Shown: positions 60,840 to 64,000 of the stretch, one piece after another
Numbering within the stretch: the first letter of the stretch is position 1
Layout: each line of letters opens with the position of its first letter
Assembly: GCF_900177805.1 (NCBI RefSeq)
Contig: NZ_FXAX01000001.1
Coordinates: 2,108,001 to 2,172,000 of the forward strand
Source: Fibrobacter sp. UWB13
GTDB lineage: Bacteria; Fibrobacterota; Fibrobacteria; Fibrobacterales; Fibrobacteraceae
Reading direction: 5' to 3'
Length of the DNA stretch: 64,000 nucleotides
The notes under the pieces: model-generated
What the model saw: only the letters and a program-made list of their open reading frames with translations
Database searches by the model: none
What the model was told of the DNA's origin: nothing
Program-made: the position numbers and the translations under genes

Positions 60840-60877
60840 TCCCGCTCGGTTTTATGTTCCGTAGCGGGATTTTTTTA
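60840..60877 (+). terminator. Attenuator hairpin
   Basis: TCCCGCT, 16 nt, AGCGGGA then TTTTTTT, lying inside the leader between the Cys-rich ORF and the first enzyme gene. GACGGGC at the end of the leader ORF is partly complementary to the left arm and could form a competing stem. Confidence 0.75.
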
Positions 60878-60940
60878 TTCAAAAAAATTTAAACCACAAA
60901 GGCGCTAGCATTTAATAGCGTCATAGGAGATTATTATCTT

Positions 60941-62098
60941 ATGTCAAACTTCAACAATATCGAAACAAAACTCATTCACGGTGGCATTGATGGCGACAAA
61001 ACAACAGGAGCTGTAAACGTCCCTATCTACCAGACTTCCACCTACAAGCAGACAGGCCTTGGTGAAAACACGGGTTGGGAATATTCCCGCACAGGGAACC
61101 CGACGCGCGCAGCGTTGGAAGCGCTGATTGCAGAACTTGAAGGAGGAGTCGCAGGCTTTGCATTTGCAAGCGGCATGGCTGCAACAACAACCGTCCTTTC
61201 GCTTTTTAAGCAAGGAGACCGCATCATCATTTCGAGCAATGTCTATGGCGGCACTTTCCGCGTTTTGGACAAAGTTTTCAAGAATCTCGGCATCAGTTAT
61301 TCCATCGAAGACACGACCGATTTGAAATTGCTTGAATCCAAAATAACACCCGATGTGAAAGCATTCTTTGTCGAAAGCCCTGCAAATCCGCTCTTGACGG
61401 TAACGGACTTGGCTGGCGTTGCCGCAATTGCCAAGAAGCACAACATTTTAACCATTGTCGATAACACATTTATGACGCCGTATCTGCAGCGTCCGATTGA
61501 ATTGGGCGCCGACATCGTCGTGCATTCTGCGACAAAGTATTTAGGCGGTCACAGCGACTTGGTGGCAGGCCTTGCTGTTGTCAATTCCAAGGAGCTTGCC
61601 GAAAGACTCGCTTTTACGCAGAACGCAACCGGTGCTGTACTCGGACCTTTTGATTCGTTCCTCTTAATTCGCGGCATCAAGACGCTTGGCGTCCGCTTGG
61701 ATCGCCATACTGAAAATGCCGAAACCATCGCAAAGTATCTCGAAAAGCACGAAGCCGTAAAGCACGTTTATTATCCGGGACTCCCGACAGCACAAGGCTA
61801 CGAAATCAACAAGAAACAGGCCAAGAACGGTGGCGCCATGATTTCGTTCGAACTTCGTGAAAATTACGATATCAAAAAATTCTTCAAAGCTCTAAAACTC
61901 GTTTCTCTTGCTGAAAGCTTGGGCGGCGTCGAAAGCCTCGTATGCCATCCAGCCACAATGACGCACGCATCTATCCCAAAGGAAATTCGCGAAAAAGTCG
62001 GCATCACTGACGGGCTCATTCGCTTATCCGTGGGCATTGAAAAAGTTGATGACATCATCGCAGATGTTAACGCAGCCATTGAAGCCGCAAAAGCATAA
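60941..62098 (+). CDS. Cystathionine gamma-lyase/synthase family enzyme (MccB/MetB-like)
   Basis: The 385-residue PLP enzyme has SNVYGGTFR, the PLP Lys in HSATKYLGGHSDLVAG, SLGGVESLVCHPATMTH and SVGIEKVDDI, the standard Cys/Met metabolism family pattern, and lacks the MetY insert. It could be a cystathionine gamma-lyase (cystathionine to cysteine) or gamma-synthase. The gene order with a cysteine-synthase-like gene and a methyltransferase gene recalls the B. subtilis mccAB region, which favours the lyase. The Cys leader upstream also fits cysteine supply. Confidence 0.85.
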   Translation: MSNFNNIETKLIHGGIDGDKTTGAVNVPIYQTSTYKQTGLGENTGWEYSRTGNPTRAALEALIAELEGGVAGFAFASGMAATTTVLSLFKQGDRIIISSNVYGGTFRVLDKVFKNLGISYSIEDTTDLKLLESKITPDVKAFFVESPANPLLTVTDLAGVAAIAKKHNILTIVDNTFMTPYLQRPIELGADIVVHSATKYLGGHSDLVAGLAVVNSKELAERLAFTQNATGAVLGPFDSFLLIRGIKTLGVRLDRHTENAETIAKYLEKHEAVKHVYYPGLPTAQGYEINKKQAKNGGAMISFELRENYDIKKFFKALKLVSLAESLGGVESLVCHPATMTHASIPKEIREKVGITDGLIRLSVGIEKVDDIIADVNAAIEAAKA

Positions 62099-62108
62099 GG
62101 AACAAGAT

Positions 62109-63020
62109 ATGCATTACTACGAATCCATGAAATCCCTGATTGGAAAGACACCGCTCGTAAAGCTCACGCATGTTGGAGTTCCTGAAGGCGTAAATTTATT
62201 CGTAAAACTTGAATTGTGGAATCCTTCGGGCAGCGTAAAAGACCGCGCCGGCCTTTATATGGTCGAAGACGCGTTCGCCAAAGGGACGCTCAAACCTGGC
62301 GGAACGATTATCGAAGCAACCGCAGGCAATACCGGGCTTGGAATTGCATTTGCAGCATTGAACCGCGGAGTGCGTGTCATTTTTGTAGTACCGACAAAAT
62401 TTTCGCAAGAAAAGCAGACGCTTTTGCGTGCGCTTGGCGCAGAACTCATCAACACCCCGCGTGAAGAAGGCATGCTCGGCGCCGAAAAGAAAGCAGAAGA
62501 ACTGCTGAAGCAAATTCCGGATTCCGTTTCTCTCAGACAATTCCACAACATGGCAAATCCGCGCGCCCATTATGAAACGACAGGACCTGAAATTTACGAC
62601 GATCTCGATGGCAACGTCGATTATGTTATTGCAGGCGCAGGAAGCGGCGGAACGTTCTCGGGCATTCTCAAGGCGCTCAAGGAACGCAACCCCAAAATTC
62701 AAGGCGTGCTCGCTGACCCTGTAGGCTCTACAATGGGCGGTGGCGAACATGGAGACTACAACATCGAAGGAATCGGAAACGATTTTATTGCAGACACTAT
62801 GGACATGTCGCTTGTGGACCGCGTCATCAAAATTAACGATGACGACGCTTTCGGTGGTTCCCGTGAACTCGCGCAAAAAGAGGGAATTTTTGCGGGATCT
62901 TCTTCGGGCGGCGCTTTCGCAGCAGCCAAGAAACTGATTGCATCGGGCGCTCGCGGGAACATTGTCTTTGTAGCCCCAGACCGTGGCGATCGTTACTTCA
63001 GCAAAGGTTTATACAAATAA
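62109..63020 (+). CDS. Cysteine synthase/cystathionine beta-synthase-like enzyme (MccA-like)
   Basis: The 303-residue PLP enzyme has WNPSGSVKDRAG (PLP Lys), EATAGNTGLGIAFAA, the phosphate loop GAGSGGTFSG and GSSSGGAFAA. It is more like MccA/CBS, which joins homocysteine and an activated serine to cystathionine, than the CysK encoded at 52.5 kb (for example EATAGNTG against EPTSGNTG). The ATG at 62109 follows AAGGA; a frame upstream overlaps the preceding gene. With the previous gene it would make a complete reverse transsulfuration route. Confidence 0.83.
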   Translation: MHYYESMKSLIGKTPLVKLTHVGVPEGVNLFVKLELWNPSGSVKDRAGLYMVEDAFAKGTLKPGGTIIEATAGNTGLGIAFAALNRGVRVIFVVPTKFSQEKQTLLRALGAELINTPREEGMLGAEKKAEELLKQIPDSVSLRQFHNMANPRAHYETTGPEIYDDLDGNVDYVIAGAGSGGTFSGILKALKERNPKIQGVLADPVGSTMGGGEHGDYNIEGIGNDFIADTMDMSLVDRVIKINDDDAFGGSRELAQKEGIFAGSSSGGAFAAAKKLIASGARGNIVFVAPDRGDRYFSKGLYK

Positions 63021-63058
63021 CATAAAAAAATTCATCTTTAATTAGAGTGCACAAGTTT

Positions 63059-63928
63059 ATGATTAGCAAAACAGCGCTTTTATGCGCTCTTGCCCGAGCT
63101 GTCCACACTCACGCTAAAAGTGAAAAAATTTTTGAAGACGAATTTGCACAGGATTTTGTGGGTTTGAAGGAATATCGCCACGCACGCAATCTTGCAAGGC
63201 AGTTCCTTCCTGCGAAAAAGTCGAAGCCCAAAGATTACCCGGCTAAGAATTTTATTGACCAATACCTTCTCCCAATCATTCTTCCACGAAATCGATTTGC
63301 AGAAGACATTGTCGATGCCAAGCAAAAAACAGGAGACGTGCAATACGTTCTCTTGGGTGCGGGCCTAGATTCCTTTGCGCTTAGGAACAAAAGTCAAAAC
63401 GTAGATGTTTTTGAACTTGATTTGTACGAAACTCAAGTCTTCAAAATCGAGCGAACACGACAACTTTTCACAAAGAAGCGCCCAAAAGTTCACTTTGTAG
63501 AAATTGATTTCAACAAGGATAGCATCATCAGCAGATTGACAAACGCTGGTTTTAATCCGAAAAAACGCTCCGTCTTTTCGATTCTCGGCGTATCCTACTA
63601 CATTCCTATTGAAATCTTTTTCAAGACGATTGCGGAAATTTCTAAGATAGCAGCACCCAATAGTGCAATAGTATTCGATTACTACGAAAAAGAGCGGGAC
63701 AGTGCGGACAGCATAACCAAAATCAGCCGCTTAAAACAAATAACAGCATCGTGCGGCGAGTGTATGGTTGAGGGATACGATCCCGTTCAAGTTGAAAATT
63801 TGGCCAGGAAATCGGGTATCCAATATTGTCACGATCTTTCTCCCAAAGATATCGACGATGCCTTTTTCAGCACATCAACTGGATTGTCCGCATTCGAGGG
63901 CGTTCATCTGATGTATTGCGGTTTGTAA
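63059..63928 (+). CDS. SAM-dependent methyltransferase, TIGR00027/LCM-like
   Basis: The 289-residue protein starts MISKTALLCALARAVHT, the usual opening of the TIGR00027 family, and has the SAM-binding LLGAGLDSFALR followed by ELDLYETQ. The C-terminal half has GVSYYIPIEIFFKTIAEI. The substrate is unknown; leucine carboxyl methyltransferase-like proteins methylate small acids or proteins. A GTG four codons earlier is a possible start. It follows the MccA-like gene by 38 bases. A methyltransferase gene also belongs to the B. subtilis mtnN-yrrT-mccAB operon, but of another family. Confidence 0.78.
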   Translation: MISKTALLCALARAVHTHAKSEKIFEDEFAQDFVGLKEYRHARNLARQFLPAKKSKPKDYPAKNFIDQYLLPIILPRNRFAEDIVDAKQKTGDVQYVLLGAGLDSFALRNKSQNVDVFELDLYETQVFKIERTRQLFTKKRPKVHFVEIDFNKDSIISRLTNAGFNPKKRSVFSILGVSYYIPIEIFFKTIAEISKIAAPNSAIVFDYYEKERDSADSITKISRLKQITASCGECMVEGYDPVQVENLARKSGIQYCHDLSPKDIDDAFFSTSTGLSAFEGVHLMYCGL

Positions 63929-64000
63929 AGCAAATCGTTAACAAGATAACTGACTGTTTTGTTATCGAGAAAGTCGATATTTCGCTATTAAAAAAAAGTA

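Overview
The window looks like a chromosomal segment of a Fibrobacter species (phylum Fibrobacterota). This rests on lineage-typical families: five proteins ending in the Fibrobacter 'major paralogous' (FISUMP, TIGR02145) domain, four TIGR02147/DUF4423 proteins, a circularly permuted GH16 beta-glucanase of the F. succinogenes type, and Ser-rich linkers. Names come from reading the sequence and family memory; no database search was run.

Layout. (1) 1-13.8 kb: a lipoprotein start, a GGGP/HepGP synthase, then four tandem cassettes on the minus strand. Each cassette is promoter, TIGR02147 protein, FISUMP lipoprotein, hairpin terminator; a GSCFA gene interrupts the array. (2) 14-38.7 kb: mostly core genes: DEAD-box helicase, diguanylate cyclase, MetQNI transporter, alaS, permuted GH16 lipoprotein, pflB and pflA (separated), a caspase-like secreted protein, pilT-pilC, thioredoxin, epmA, sufS, tcdA. 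(3) 38.7-50.9 kb: an accessory, AT-rich, defence-like island. Its genes lie on the minus strand (hypothetical protein, GNAT/antitoxin pair, double-AAA ATPase, two paralogous PD-(D/E)XK nucleases, UDG-like protein, two unknown proteins, P-loop GTPase, Fic/Doc protein, PLD nuclease), with a WYL regulator on the plus strand at the right edge. Six promoters in the island carry the same 23-bp palindrome (arms ending CGAC, 7-nt AT-rich centre) exactly 7 nt upstream of a TATATT/TACATT -10 box. (4) 51-64 kb: a sulfur block: metY-cysK, mnmA, a DUF4160/DUF2442 pair, a nitrogenase-like cluster (NifH-like diverging from NifB-, NifK- and NifD-like genes), then a cystathionine gamma-lyase/synthase, a cysteine/cystathionine-synthase-like enzyme and a methyltransferase.

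How the parts fit. The nitrogenase-like cluster flanked by O-acetylhomoserine sulfhydrylase and cysteine/transsulfuration genes resembles the methylthio-alkane reductase (Mar) context rather than nitrogen fixation: no NifE/N/X/V genes are seen here. The inferred flow is organic thioethers to methanethiol, to methionine via MetY, then to cysteine by reverse transsulfuration. Both flanking sulfur operons begin with tiny reading frames rich in Cys codons; the second is followed by an intrinsic terminator, the layout of cysteine-sensing attenuation.

Promoters in the window are often TTGNNN-17-TATATT/TACATT/TATCTT. In at least seven genes the -10 box ends only 7-9 nt before the start codon, suggesting leaderless mRNAs. 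The most promising undescribed items are the six-operator WYL-linked island, the two Cys leader peptides around the nitrogenase-like locus, and a nested 113-nt hairpin in the island.
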